In this document: piece by piece, positions 25,301-38,692 of the stretch
How the letters are laid out: every line of letters starts with the position of its first letter
Position numbering within the stretch: the stretch's first letter is position 1
NCBI RefSeq assembly: GCF_003945595.2
Contig: NW_024104362.1
Coordinates: 124,001 to 188,000 of the forward strand
Source: Pipra filicauda
Lineage: Eukaryota > Chordata > Aves > Passeriformes > Pipridae
DNA: 64,000 bases
Reading direction: 5' to 3'
The notes under the pieces: generated by a model
The model's database searches: none
What the model was told of the DNA's origin: nothing
The model's input: the letters and a program-made list of their open reading frames with translations, nothing else
Made by a program: the position numbers and the translations under genes

Positions 25301-25530
25301 ATCACTAAAACAGAGACAGTTTGATATGTAAGATGCTGATACTAAAATGATTCACAATGTGCTACGAAGTTACAGCTCAACTGCTCCTATTAAAAATTAC
25401 AGGAATTCTATGCAAAACTTACCAAGGTCATCTTTAATTTATCGGTGACAGATGAATTATAGCTTTGTATCTTCTCTTTAACTTCTTCTTTACTGAGAAA
25501 AACATGAGGTTCCCTCTCCTTCTGAACATC
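22153..25530 (-). CDS. RASSF3: RASSF3: Ras association domain family member 3, last four coding exons (partial gene)
   Basis: RASSF3 is a small cytosolic/microtubule-associated scaffold with a Ras-association (RA) domain and a C-terminal SARAH coiled-coil helix; family members bind Ras-type GTPases through RA and MST1/2 kinases through SARAH. Minus-strand exons 25530-25423, 24100-23833, 22774-22659 and 22302-22153 join in frame to 213 codons plus stop: DVQKEREPHVFLSKEEVKEK at the start, RA core GIYTGFIKVQMELCRP and NTLHISSTNTVREVIEALLKK, then SARAH WEAFSIPELQNFLRILDKEE. The human protein is about 238 residues, so only the short N-terminal exon is missing. Synteny with GNS and the SARAH sequence favour RASSF3 over RASSF1 or RASSF5. 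Confidence 0.95.
22303..22658 (-). other. RASSF3: RASSF3 intron
   Basis: Short 356-bp intron, donor GTATGT at 22658 and acceptor CCAG. A possible upstream donor lies 6 nt before it (see findings). Confidence 0.85.
22659..22774 (-). CDS. RASSF3: RASSF3 exon: second half of the RA domain
   Basis: Acceptor CCTGCAG, then TT completing Val. Encodes YTCKLSDREHPLYLRLVAGP and on to MLSFVLREHETGEVM. The residues before the splice, GEVM, align with GEV-x-W of other RASSF proteins. Confidence 0.94.
22775..23832 (-). other. RASSF3: RASSF3 intron
   Basis: A 1.06 kb intron with donor GTATAA. It contains an exact two-copy 18-bp A-rich tandem at 23057-23092. No other element recognised. Confidence 0.8.
23057..23092. 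repeat. Two exact copies of an 18-bp A12-CAACAC unit
   Basis: Positions 23057-23074 and 23075-23092 are identical, each twelve A followed by CAACAC. Probably slippage or a retroelement-tail remnant. Confidence 0.9.
23833..24100 (-). CDS. RASSF3: RASSF3 exon: RA domain core
   Basis: Acceptor CTGCAG, then NANGIYTGFIKVQMELCRPI through VNTLHISSTNTVREVIEALL and KFALYKRCHKEDQ. Ends with the first base of a Val codon; donor GTATAA at 23832. This is the ubiquitin-like RA fold. The linker ITVQSSQSQGRCAHSNNETA diverges from human, as expected of a surface loop. Confidence 0.95.
24101..25422 (-). other. RASSF3: RASSF3 intron
   Basis: A 1.3 kb AT-rich intron with donor GTAAGT. No element recognised. 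Confidence 0.82.
25423..25530 (-). CDS. RASSF3: RASSF3 exon 2 (first visible in transcript order)
   Basis: Acceptor TTTTGAAG, then DVQKEREPHVFLSKEEVKEK and IQSYNSSVTDKLKMTL, 36 codons, phase 0 at both ends, donor GTAAGT. It matches the DV-EKEKE-LSKEE region of the human protein. The preceding exon, with the start codon and about 36 residues, should lie further right on this strand and was not found in the window. Confidence 0.94.
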
Positions 25531-27853
25531 CTTCAAAACCAAAAGAGGCAGCAGTTTTAGAAAACAAAATAAAGACAATTATTTTAAGATTTTGGATATG
25601 ACCATTCTTAGTCCAAGTGGTAATTATTCCACAGAGGCTCAACATAACACTAATTAGCTGTACAGCAACATAAAGGATTAACCCGTTAAGCAAATCAAAC
25701 AACAACACTTGGACTGAAGGGAGATGGTTAAATCAACACACCCAAAAGACACTTGTGCCCTTTTTTTGCCAGCTGTTTTCATTCAAATATTAGCAGCAGT
25801 GTACAAAACAGCTCATCTCATTTTATGGCTTGATTTGTTCATGTCAATGCCACGCCATACTGTTAAGAACACTGCTACAATTTTCATGAGATATCAGTTG
25901 GTATATCTGAATCAGTAGCTATTTCTGAACAAATGAAGAGTACATATGAAAACAACAGCATGTATTAAATAAGTAACACCAACAATCCCAGCATGTGGCA
26001 ACAACACCACAGCATCCCTGAATTCCAAGGCGACACACGGTATGTTACAGGGTCACTGCCTACAACATGAACCATCACAAGCAACTCTCCAGATACAAAA
26101 TGTTACACCAATTTCATGTTTTTTCCATGGAGGGAAGGCCTATTGAGATTTTTCAACTGCTGCTTTTACGAGGCTGCTATGGATTTTACTTGCAGCATTA
26201 AAACAAATCCCTAGAATTGGATTTTTTCCAAACAAACATTTGTTCCCAATCCATACTCCTACAGCAAACCAGTGTTATAAATACACTCCGGTTTGTACCA
26301 CTAGCACAAATGCCATATATAGTATGAAAGAGTTTCAGCTCTCAGCTTTAATGATTTAAGACTTCACTTAGAAAAGGAGAAGCTTTGAAGAACCTTTACG
26401 CTTTCAAAAAGAACATCTGAATATTCATTCACTCTATGGACAAACAGCTGAGTCACAGTGTTCCATCTGTCCTCACAAGCACATCCCAGCAGAGCTTATC
26501 CTGAGAAAGGATTTCCCTGACTTCAGTGGCCAGTCTTGTATCACAGTCTACTGGACACTACTCGGCACACACCTTTGCAGGCACTTCAGTTTGCCAGCAC
26601 GACCTCAAAGATGAGCACATCTGCTGTGGCACTGGAAGCTTCCATTTACCAGAAAGAATCTGCAGAACTTTTTATGTCTCCTAATTTAAAACCAGCTACT
26701 TTTAGCTCTTCTGGGTTTAGTTTTTCTTTTCCTATATGGCATTTCACTAAATGACATGCTGGAGCAGACTTTTTTCCCATAGCTATAAAAAGAAAAGTGT
26801 GGTCTGAATGGGGAACTGCAAGTCAGAAACCTTGAATTCTGATCTGAGCTCAGATACTGATTTCCTGCATGACACAGAGAACATACCTTTATTTCACAGA
26901 TAAGGAAACCAAGGCAAAAAGAACACTAGTGAAATACAACTCTCCTATTAGTTCCTTAAGCACAACTCTAAGATTGTGTAGCATCTTGCACAGTTGCCAG
27001 ATGCCACCTAATATATTACAAATACCAGATTACTGAACGTATTCAGAATTCAAATCTCTATTCTTGGTAGAGAAATGAAGCCTTCTTGCTCTTTTATTTT
27101 TCACCTTCCCCCTCCCCAAAACTGCCGTAACAAGGACAGACACAGCTTCATCTAAACTGCCCACTTCATCTCTCCGAAGGCTATTATAGCTTAGTAGTAT
27201 TTTATTCAGGGGGAAACAAAGCAGCCACAGAAGGAAAAAAAGAAGTGGATGTTAAAGGGACAGGAAACAGTCTGCAGGCCTCTGGCATTGGCATATGATG
27301 CATTTCAAGAACTGAAGCTTTAACTTGGAACGTTCCTAGTCTGTCTAACCACAGACAAACCCCTTCATATAGATACCAGCCAAGACTCACCTCTCAGAGA
27401 CAAGCACATTGTGGAGTACATCCCTCTCCAATCTGTTAATACTACTGATATCGAACTTCCAATAATGGACACCTCAGTTTTAATATTTATTATTAATTCT
27501 GATAATATTTATTATTATTCTGATTGTTCAAGCAGGTACCTACCCTGTTGGAGCCGACTGTCACCATGCTTACTGAAGTCATCCACAACATCCACTATCA
27601 TCAAGCAAAAACACTAACCAGGAAAGAGGAAGAAACTCACCTTTCCTGTGTTCAAATCTCAAACTTTGTATAAGAAGAAATAATTAACAAATAAACAACC
27701 ACTTCCATTAACTTCTGTGCACCTTGAAGTTTAATTTCACAAAAAGGACTTTTATCAACTTAGATGACAAAAAGAATCTATTGCCTTTAAAGGCAATGGC
27801 ATAGGGTAAGTTCACAAGACTGACAGCTGGGAAACAACCTGTATGCATTATTA

Positions 27854-27879
27854 AAACAAACAAACAAACAAAACCCCAA
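27854..27879. repeat. (AAAC)n simple repeat
   Basis: Several AAAC units followed by A/C-rich sequence. Low complexity. Confidence 0.75.
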
Positions 27880-30800
27880 AAACCAAACACACAATCCCAC
27901 CTTGGTGAATTAGTAAGTACAAACAGACAGCAAGAAACTTTCTCCTGTTTTCATACAAGAGAGTTTTCAGGTACATTTCTGTTCTCCCAAGATGACATGT
28001 TTTTCTAACAAAGTGAGAGATATTTGGTCTGGTTGGAAAAGACACAAGCCCATGAGATCACTCTAGTCCTGGGCCTTGCCATGGAACCAGCCATGACAAG
28101 TAAAAGCCAAGCACAGCACCCAAGCAAGCTAATTTCCAACAGACTTGCTCTGGTGATGACTTGCAGTCAACCCTGTCAGGTGTGGCTCCGCCTATGGGTC
28201 GTGGGGCATCACCGGTGCAGCCGTCATTCACTCACTCAACTGAGTTAGACATGATTCCATACTTGAACATACCACAGGAATTTCCGCCTTCTTGCAGTGG
28301 CACTAGAGGCTGGGCAATTTTGGCAAAGCTTAATTAAGCACACAGAAAACACGTCTCTGTGTTTACGCAAAAGCTGAGAGTACCTCCTTCTGAGCTATAA
28401 CTCATTTTCTAAACAACCAAAGCCTGTGCCTCGACTAATTTTAACAGCATGTAGATTATATAAACATATGAACTAAATACAAAGAAGGGCTACAGGGATT
28501 AAAACAAATAAATAGAGCCAAAATCATTCAAGAAAAACACTATACATAATAGGCAGAAATGGTGTTTACCTTAATCATCATTTTCATCCTAGTCCACCAT
28601 CTCTGACCATCAAGACCACTGACAGCAAACAGTGAAGCCAAGTGTCCCAGGACACAAAACAGCTTGATGGCCACTGGAAACCTAAGCCTGAGATCTTCAT
28701 TAATTAATTTGGAAATACCCTCCTGCTCCCAAACAAAAGCTCAAAACACTCCAACTGCTCACACATCAAGACGCATAACTTCAACCAAGCAAACAAAAAC
28801 TCCTCACTAGCTAGACACAAGCACTTACAGAAAAATCACATTGCTGTCACACAGTTTACTGTCCCACATGACTGCTGTCAAGTGAAAGCCAACAAAAGAA
28901 CACCTCACTAGGTTTATTATGATCAAGAAAGCCTCAGCCCACCATGATTCACTGGGTCAGCTGCTCTTAGTGGGTATTATTAAGCAGAACACGCAGATTT
29001 GAGGCACCTGTGTATTCAAATTTTTCCCAATTATACTTAACCAACATGCAAAGAGAAGCCGACAAGATGTTATACAGGTTTTTTTTCCTCCAACTTTCCT
29101 GGAGCTGAACTGCTCTCAGTATATGCTGGCACTTAAATTTTGACATAGAGCTTTGTTTAGCCATGTTAGAAGTTAAAATATGTAAGTCTTCTTCCACCAG
29201 CATACTTAGGTGGGTGGAGAAAGACTTGGCAACTCATTTTCCACAGGAAATAACAGATCCTTCATATCAGGACCCACTAAAAGAAAAGTCATCCTCTGCT
29301 AACTTGCTTCTGTCTAACAGATTAAATTCCACTTTGTTATCTCAGCAGGTAAATGTATTACTCGTGAAGACCTTGAGTCATCCAATACAACAGCAGAGTA
29401 ACAGCAGTAATTAATTAATCTCTACCATGCTTTACAATGTGCTTCTAACACCTTGCTCTTGAAATGGCTACCAAGCAGTTGAAGCCACACCTGCTCAGGG
29501 TGCAACTACAGGGAATGCCATTACTCACTCCAAAGTCAGCTGTTTGAAACAAAGGAGCCTGGGCATTTTGGAGGCGAGATATGGCACAGCTTCTTGAACA
29601 GTTGCACTGCTGAGGCGCGAGGGGAGCGCGATTCGGCTCTAGGCCGATTCAGATGCAGCTGATTCATCTCCAGCTCCCTACAAAACACCCAGCACACACG
29701 CCTCACAATGCCTGTATGCTGGGAATTGTGAAATGTCTTTCTTCAAAAGTTAGGCCTGGTGGTGAGTTTCCTAACCACAGATCCTTGCATATGTCACAGC
29801 AGCAGAGTGAAGTATAAGCACAACCAGCAGAGCAGTTCACACTGTGTCTTCTGTCAGCCAAGACCTAGACACTGCTGGGATTAACAACAGCACTTCCGGG
29901 TGCTACTGTTCAAACAATGAACTTACTCTATAAAACAATGCACAAACTTTTCAATGTTATTTTTGTAAAAATAAAATAAAATATATAGAACTGAAGCTAA
30001 GTGTGACTCTTCTATCACTTAGACAAATAATACTCTCAGTAATGTCTGCCGTGTTTCCCTTTCTCTACCAGGCCCAAGTAAGTGTTTTCCCCATCAGAAC
30101 TCCTAGTCTCCTTCCATTCCCTGCTCCTCATGTAATCTGCTACTTCCTCAGCCCAGCACAAATATAGAAGATAAAAACTAATCTCAAGGAGACAGTTGAA
30201 TACATGAGAATCCATACAGATGAGGACCAAAACAGTAATTCTAGTCTGAGCCACTAACTTTTACGAAAATCATGCTGTCCTTTCCAGCACTTAGAGTGCA
30301 CACCACTGGAAGCCATTTGTATAAAAGCCATTTCTCAGGTCAACCAAAGCAGCATTTATTCTCAAATGAAATTCCTCACCAACAGCTGCCAGTAAGAGGG
30401 AAATGAGGCAAGTGCTTTCATTTTCCCAAGGGGAATAGCCGGTCTTTCATTAGAGCTCATGATGCAATGCCTCTTCACAGTTGAGCTTCCTCTCAACAAA
30501 AAGGGCAGAAAATGTTTTTTCTTTATCACCTCCACCCCCCATGCTCATCCCATTTATTGTAGCGCAGATGTTTAGAGAAGCAGCACTCTTTTCAAACATT
30601 TAGTGCAAAGCCCTAGCTGAGACTGGCTCAGCATGAATCCTCAAGAAACACAACTAAAATTGCACAAATTACAATTAAAGTGAAGTGCAAATCAACTTGT
30701 GGTCCCCAAAAAGAAGAATCATATCACATCAGGGACTTTATGAAAGTCCAAGTCTCACGGTTGCTGCCAAACCCTATTCCTTCAGGCAGTAAGAAAGGGC

Positions 30801-32479
30801 TAATAAACTCAACAGCTAGCAATCTGCTATGGGATGAGGCTGAGAAAAAGTTCCACAAAGAAAACTCCAAAGCCATGAAGCCTGTTTCCTCAGGATCCTT
30901 GCCTTGAGTCAGATGCATGGCTTCCCCAAACTGCTACTGCAGTATTCTATTTATAGAGGGATACAAGAAAAGTCTCTCTCTTCTATCCAACATATTATTT
31001 TCAAAAAGCTTCAAGAAATTAGCATTTATTGAAGAATGGGGAACCAAGCTCCTCCTAATACACTTAATATTTCAGCTTGAAAGACAAAGAAAAATATAAT
31101 GTGTGAAAAGTTAAACCTATCCCAGGAACACATATAAAGTATTTTTATAAGAAATCTGAAGAACCAAAGACCTGTGGGAACTCAAGCCAACTTTTAAGAC
31201 ATATCAGAGTTCCTATCTCCAGCTTTCCCATTTATCCCTCATATACAGTGACCATGATTCAGTCAGATGAATGAAGATGCCCTGATCTTGCTATAAATGG
31301 TGGCCAGGAATAATTTTTGAAATAAAGCACTGAGGGTTTGACAAATGAGAAATGCAGCCTGATACACATTTTTTTAAAAAAGCCTTGTTTAGTCATAAAA
31401 ATTTCAGCTAGTGCATCCTACTTATATCACGTTTAGAGAAGGGATTTAACTAATGGTGCTATCATACAACAAAGAAAGCCCAACAGAGAATACAGGAAGG
31501 AAAATAGAGAAAGGGAATTCTGATCTCAGCTGTTGCTCCTTCTACAAGCAAGAACATTCTCTTTTCTACAGCCTGTCAGCATTCCCACGGGAAAGAAAGA
31601 AATTGAAACCTTGCAATTAAACTATTTTGAAACACATTTTGCTTCTCCCTCATCCTAACTTCTAAGAGCAGAGCAGCTTTGCCAGTGACAGCAATCTCTC
31701 CTTCCACCCTGGGACAAGCCTGAACTTAGGATATGTGCTCTTCCTTCATCTGGAACCCAGGTAGAGACACTGGTCACATCCATCCACAAATAGCCAGTCA
31801 GAGACACCAGTAGCCAGAAAGGTATGGAGAAGACCAAATGGGGGCAGGGTAGCCAGGGAGAAGCATTAACATCCAAACAGCTCCAAGCATTGCACCTTAC
31901 CACACAGCTGCACCTTGAAATGTTTGCATCCTCCTGAACGGGGTGAGTTTGCTCTCTAGGTCAGGGCAAGGGGAATTTTTCTAACCGGATGGATGTGGGC
32001 AGAATAATCTCTGTATCTTCTTGTAATACATTTGCTTTCTGCACTCAGTAAGATCCAGTTCCCCCAGTGGTACATAGGGCAAGGAAGCAGTCTCTTTTTT
32101 AGAAAAACATTTTGTTTTTCTAAGCAGGTTTGGCTGACCTGAATCTTAAACAATTATCCTGACAGTCAGAGAGAGTTCAAGAATAGCTTGCATCATGTCC
32201 TCCTGAGGGAGTAAGAGAAGTGGCACTCTCCCAGGTGAGGGGTACGGTGCTTTGATAATTCTTTGATATTCTGCCTTCAGCAGCAGCAAAAACAAAGGCT
32301 ATTTCAAGCAAGCACGTGAGCCTTTTCTGCAGTCTCTCTGTTGGCATCCACAAGTGTTGTAGAAGGAATTCAGAGGGCACCTCCCTTCCGAGTCTATTTA
32401 GTGTCCATTTATGGACATAGGCACTGATGCCTATGCATGCACATAAACCCTTTCTGAACCTGCCAACACTGCCTGTCCC

Positions 32480-32870
32480 TACACTACAGCAAGTTCCAGA
32501 CATTCATGACTGCTGTGTGAAGAAGTACTGCCATCTGCTTTAAGCTGATCTTCTACTAAGACAACTTCTCTTAAACACATTGAGTACCCCTTAATCCTAA
32601 TATGGCAGGACCTCGTGAACTCAAGTTTCACATTCGGCTTACACATGACCTTTGTGATTTGGTAAACCACAATCACACACACTTCCTTTTTTTCTTCCCC
32701 AAAGTGAGGAGCCTTGAACTCCTTAATCCTTACTAAGGTAGTTGCTCCATCCTCTCAAACATTTTACAGAGGGGTGACCAACCGCAGTAAGCCCTTCCTG
32801 GGATGTGGGGACCAGAGCTGCATCACAACTTGTGACATAAGTACACCAAAGCTTAGGTGCTCTTTGTTTA
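32480..32870 (-). mobile_element. Degraded ancient CR1/L3-like LINE fragment
   Basis: Reads like an eroded antisense amniote CR1: TGACTGCTGTGTGAAGAAGT, later AGAGGGGTGACC, then GATGTGGGGACCAGAGCTGC, in the order found in CR1 antisense sequence. No intact frame remains. Boundaries and subfamily are uncertain; the assignment rests on remembered consensus wording. Confidence 0.5.
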
Positions 32871-35800
32871 CACATCTTGCATGCTACAGGTCTATAAAAA
32901 TCTTTATCTGTGATACAATGTGAAAAGTCTCCCTTCCAACGCTCTTCCATAGTGGTTAAAGAAATCTCCATGCAACTACCACAGTTTATAATTTTATCAT
33001 AATTTTACAAGGTACAGGCATTACAGGTAATAAGTTACTTGCAGACTATTTTCAGTTTTTCCACCATGCGGCTAGGCATGCTAATGAAAGCACTGAATGA
33101 CAAAGTAAAGTATTATGGCTCCTGGCTGACTCCCCCGATGTAAGCACTCAGATGTTTACATGATGAATATTTTTAAGCAGCAGAGAAACAAATTAAGAAC
33201 TGTGACTTCCCTTTATTCCTTTTAAGAAATTATTTTCCTTCAAACAGAGGTAATACAAACACAGTTCATATTCAGGCATTGTGAAAGGAAGGTTAGAAAA
33301 AGGAAACTATTTGTTAGTGACATTAACATTGCTGTTTAAGTTTCATTTAAGTTTATCATGACCTCACCTCTGAAAACCCCTAGTTCCAAACCCAGTCATA
33401 CCCTACATGGCTGTACTTTAACTATTGGTATGCAACCCAGTTCACAAAAAACCAGTCATCTGTTTAAAGTGAAAACCAACTACACGAATAATAGTAACTG
33501 AGGTTTAGCATTACATTTTGTCCGCAAAGACGCTACAGATTTTACACGTATCTGTACATTTTTCCCCCCTCCATATTAGACATATTTTTAAAGAAATATA
33601 TTACGTGATTTAAAAAAAATTCAACAGCTGTTTCAGTTTTGCACATTTCAGTAAAACTAGATGTAAGAAACATCACAAACAGTAAACCTCCTTCAGGTCT
33701 CCTCTCTAGAAAGTGTGAGTTTTATCTGCTGGCTACTTTAGCACATAAGAGATTTAATGAACTAAAATGGATTACCAGCCTCTGTGAATTGTACAACAAA
33801 ATCAAGCTTTTAACAGACAGTTAGGAAACCAGTTTATACAAAGTATTGTATTGAAAACTAATTAGTATATCTTGAAGGTTAAGTATGGTCTGGAACCCAG
33901 GCTATTAATACAAGTAGCGATCAAACACTGAAGTGGTATTAGCGCTCTGGGTTATTACACCACAGTATTTGCATGTGACTCTGCAATGCAAGAATCCAAC
34001 ATGCTCCATATCCAACAGAAGGCAGTTTGCAACAACAACCTTCCCAGTCTTCAAATGCAGCTACCTACATTTTACATTAAAATTGGTACTGGAAACCAAC
34101 CAGCCATTCCTGGGGAAGCACAAGCCCCATGCTAGGCCAAGGCATGCAGGCTTCTCCCTGTCCTTACTGCCAGCACTGTCCACTCTGAGGCAAGCTCAGT
34201 CATGGGCCTTGTCTTAGCAGAAGCTGGGCAACGTCCCAGCTTTTGCCAAGTGTGTCAGACACCGTTTTATCTTTAGAGTAACATTCCCTTCCTGGGCTCG
34301 GTTGGGCAGTTCAAAGATTGTGTCACCAAATTATTTTTTAAGCCTTCTGACAAAATCTGCCCATATCAAGGAAAGGCAACAACTTCATAACCAGGCCCAG
34401 CCTTAGGGCTGGTGTTAGACAGAAATGGTGAGTCTGCACATGGTCACAGTCCCACCAACCAAGTCATTTTTATTTGGATTCGTTCCACTTCAAAGCAACT
34501 AAAAAACACAAACCTCAAAAATGCACAGTAACCATTCTCATCGAGGAAACATCATGCAATGCACTGGCTCTTCGGACATAGAGCAACCCTGACAGTTTTC
34601 CCTCACTGTGGATACTGCAGTGAAAACAATGTTCAGAAAGAGGTCCAGTCTTCTCAAGAAAATACTGGCCATGGGGAGGATGTAGGGGGGAGTATATTGT
34701 TTGAAGAACACACAGTCTTCAAATTCAAAAAGTTACTGTTACTGTCTTTATCGACCTGGCACTGATATCACATTTGAAACTTTTCTGAAAGAAAAAAGCC
34801 CTCCTCCACCACACATGCATCTCAAAACCCCACAAAATTAAGGAAGCACAACTATCTCTTTTTCAAATGAAGTCTGCATTTGAAAGGCCCCAAAAGCCCA
34901 TAACAATAACCTTGGGGAGGGGGGCTGGGAGATGTTCAAAGTTGTAAGCAATCACTGGTATCTTCAGTAAAATACACAACCTCTAAGCCAAAGTAGAAGT
35001 ATCTTCTTAGTAGGTTAAATATGATCACGATAAAACCACTGCATGCATTTAAAGTCAAGTTATGTAACTGCTGCTTCATATATATACAAAACAGTAAGCT
35101 AAAAACTAACTCCATCTAAAATCCAATAAAGTTTACAGTGACTGTAGCTCTACTTCAAGTTAGATTTTTATTAAGTAAGTCCATAAGAAATATTTTTACA
35201 CCAATACTACATCTCTCACTGCACTCTACACAGCTCCCACAGAAATATTAAAAAACCCGTCTCTTCAAAGAGGCATCCAAATTAGATATTTCACATAGAA
35301 CAGACAAAAGGAGGCACTCCTGCAGTCTAGCCTGCATGAAAAATTTCTTTCACACTCCAGAGAATTTGTATCACCTGCCACATTTATTTAACCGTTAAAA
35401 CTGTAATGACTGCACCCTTCTGTAAGTCTTTATTTTAGCATGTTTTATTAAAAATCTGATAGTATTGAAATGGTATTTCTAAAGCAGTAAACTACAATCA
35501 TTAGCTTTACCTACTACTGCCTGATCTAATCTGGCAAAAATTCAAGAGAGAGAAGAGGAGAGGGGGCAAACTAGGCAACCATCTCAGTACCGCCACCATG
35601 TACTACTGTACTGTCAAATTAAGTTGACCTTAATGATAGGATTTTACCTCTCTTTTGTATCCCCAGCCTTGAGAGGTCAAATGCTTAAAAATAAAAACCA
35701 GAACCCCTTGGCCAATTACCTATCTCAAGGCTGCACCCTTCGTTCAATTTGACCGGAGTTCCAGTTTGAACTTAGCAAAGCTTCAGAGCTCAGATTTGAC

Positions 35801-38366
35801 TGCTCCTCCAGTAAGAAGGGAAATAAAAGGCTTGAACCAGTCTTGGATTCAACTTCGCTGCAGCTCTCTGGTTAAAGTTATTCCTCTCACCTTGCAGATG
35901 ATGAATGCAGCAGAGCATTCATGGCTCACACAAGAAGAAACTGGTAAGGGCAGTGGGGGCTGCTGGGCCTTAGCCATTCAGCCCCATGCCACCACCCGAA
36001 GGCCATGTCCTGTCAAGATCACATTGATAAGGTGGTACTCGATCCTTAGATCTCTGCATCGTGAGGTAACCGACCAACTGATTCAGCAAGATTATGTCTT
36101 GAATAAACTCATCAGCATGGTAATGATAACCTGCTTCTGAGGGGTTTTCATCTCATTTTTCTATCACTTGTTCTTTTTTACTACTCACTCACACATTTAA
36201 CAGGCTACCAAGCACTTCAGTTGCAAGCAGAGTGGGACTGACAAAGGGACAAGGTTTCCTTAAAACTCCTACATTCTCTAAAAAGACAGATAAGACATAT
36301 GATTGGCATTACAAAAACTGAAAACTGCCACCAACTTATTTGTTTCAACCCTTTTTGCAAAAATATGCTTGCTGCCCAGTTTCAGTATGAATTTATTTTA
36401 CAGAACACACACATTTATTTCTTACAAATGAATCTAGATGCCTTCCATGCTGGGACAATTTAAAAGATAACTGCTTTTAGCCATATGCCTGCTCCTCTGC
36501 TGGATGCTATCACTGTCTAAGAAACCAGTGTTAGCAGTCACAGTCCAGCAACAGACTCCTTAATTAGAATGAACATGGTAATTTTTTTCTTTCTACAGGT
36601 GAAAAAGAACAGGATAAACAAATTGAAAACCGAAGAATTAGCAAAGGTTTTATTTTTGTACAGATTAAAAAAAAGCCACAGATACATAAACAAGCATTAA
36701 CCAAGTCTGCAGTATAAGAGAACTACAGTGCAATAAACACTTCAGGCACAGGTCCCAGCTTACCCAAACACTGTGCTAGCCTGATGCCATGTGTAAGCAG
36801 ACAGTTTATACCATTAACATCTCCAGTGCTCATCTGAGTATGCTGCTCCCTCCTCATCAACTCACAATTTCTGTACCAGGGCAGACAATTCCGTAGTAGC
36901 AAATCACTTTAGAATTACAGGACAATTGTTACACTCAGACATTTCTTTTTTAATGACATCAATAAGAGTGGGGTGATAGCAGTCCTAGTTAGATCAGTGC
37001 TGACAGGATACAGTGGAGAGAGGAGAACAGCGTAGGAGGTCACAACGGGTAGGCATTCAAGGGAGGTGTGAACAGAAGACTTCAGAACACGGTTAACGAA
37101 TATCCCACTGGAAAAGCTGGATAAACAAACTCTCCTTCTGAGGAAAGGTCTGGAGACCAGCAATTAGGCTGCACTGGAGATCAGGGCTTGCTTATAACCT
37201 GATGCTATGGCCCAACTCCAAACACAAGTTATTTTGCCATCCTGGAGAACAGCCACCAGGAAACCAGAGAAGGGGGAAAAAAGTTTACGTGCTTTGTTCT
37301 TAAGCAGCAATTGGGTGTTGACTTTACAACAAAAAGTTCAAAAGTCGTTCTTTTTTCCTTTCCAAACAGCTATTTCCCTGCTTTTATGGGCAGGATGTTA
37401 CAGGCACAAGGAAGCGCTGCCTACTCCACCTTTCCTTAAGCCTGACTTCTGTTTCAGGAAATGTAATTATGAAGCTCATGAAGGTATGAGATCTGTTAGA
37501 GCTGATATTCATTTCAGGTGGAAGCAGAAGAGAGTCTGGTAGAATTTCTCATTAAAAAAACCTATCCTGATTAATGTTAAAGAGAATAGGGATAATCAGT
37601 ACTCACCACACCCTCTGAGAAAACACTCTTAGAAGACAGGACACATTAAAAAGGATGGGCCACCTTATGGGCAAGCATCAGCTAAGCAAACAGAATTTCC
37701 TCAAACAAACAACAAATCCTGCAAAGAAAACTCACAAACTGCTTTTTAATAAAAGTACCTGAAATACTTTGTTAACATTTTCTGTACTTTAATGGAAAAT
37801 AAGCACCTGCGATTTTAGAGGATAAAATAAAGCAAAGCAACCGGATTTCAACCCCATTTTGACAGGGGATCAAAATTAAAGGTTTTTTAAAACCCCAAAC
37901 AAACCACTGCCCAACTGGAAACACTGCATTTGCCTATGACTATAAACTTAAACTTGTTAAGTTACTAAATTATATCACTATTTTATATTTTTAGATGTTT
38001 ATCAATCTTAGGAGCCTTTCTTAGCTTACAAATATCCACATGCATCCTTAAAACTATATAGTCAAGGAGAGTCTTTTCAAGAGCTGGAAAAATGAGGAAC
38101 ATATCTGGAACTTCTGATGCACACAAAAGCATTAGTCCTGTAAACAGATCAGTCAGTTCACATCCGCTCTTCCAGTGAGCATATATAACATAGGTGCACT
38201 AACAAGACCTTTCTAACTGCGGACTTCCCACATGTGAGTGAAGGGCCTCAGCTTTACACACCTCTACCAAACATGTAATGAATTACAGTTTTGGTTTTTG
38301 TTTCTGTTCCAAACCTGCACAGGCAATTTAGTCAGCACACTGAAATTCAGCCAAATTTCTACCAGT

Positions 38367-38379
38367 AGCTCCTTTGTAT
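38367..38379. repeat. Left target-site duplication of the SINE
   Basis: AGCTCCTTTGTAT, repeated exactly at 38693-38705. Similarity extends four bases further left with one mismatch (CCAGT versus CCAGA). Confidence 0.9.
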
Positions 38380-38692
38380 GAGAATGGCCAGTCTTCGCAA
38401 GCGAAGATTTTGGGAAAGGTCATTAACCCTTCCAGCCTGCGCAGTGGATTTTTAGGTGAGACACAGCATGCGCTGAACTGAGCCCACCCTTTAGTCCTGA
38501 GGTTCATCTGCCGGGGCCGAGCAAAGCTTGGACAGTGGCAGTGAGGTCCCCAGGATGTAGGTTTGTTTAGAGTGACCTTCTCTTAGGTGGATTGCCTACC
38601 AAGGCTGACGAGCTCCACCTGCCCAGGGGGCCGGGAATCGAACCCGGGTCGCAGAGGTGAGAGTCAGGCACTCTAACCAGTAGACCACCAGA
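38380..38692 (-). mobile_element. tRNA-derived SINE (tRNA-Glu-like head) with target-site duplications
   Basis: About 313 bp between perfect 13-bp direct repeats. Read on the minus strand it begins with a tRNA-like head: CTGGTGGTCTACTGGTTAG resembles the 5' half of tRNA-Glu and its A box, CTCTCAC matches the tRNA-Glu anticodon loop (anticodon CTC), and GGTTCGATTCC is a perfect B box (38644-38634). The anticodon stem has several mismatches and the acceptor stem does not pair, so it is not a functional tRNA. A roughly 240-bp unrelated body follows, and near the 3' end a perfect hairpin TCTTCGC-TT-GCGAAGA (38407-38392). No CR1-type ATTCTATG tail and no long A tail are seen, so the partner LINE is not obviously CR1. 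Confidence 0.85.
38622..38691 (-). promoter_or_regulatory. Internal Pol III promoter (A and B boxes) of the SINE
   Basis: B box GGTTCGATTCC at 38644-38634 and A-box-like TGGTCTACTGG at about 38688-38678, in tRNA spacing. This is the usual promoter of tRNA-derived SINEs. Confidence 0.75.

Noticed and set aside
35766..36140. 124-codon open frame in the RASSF3 intron
   Set aside because: No family resemblance, no supporting context, AT-rich intron.
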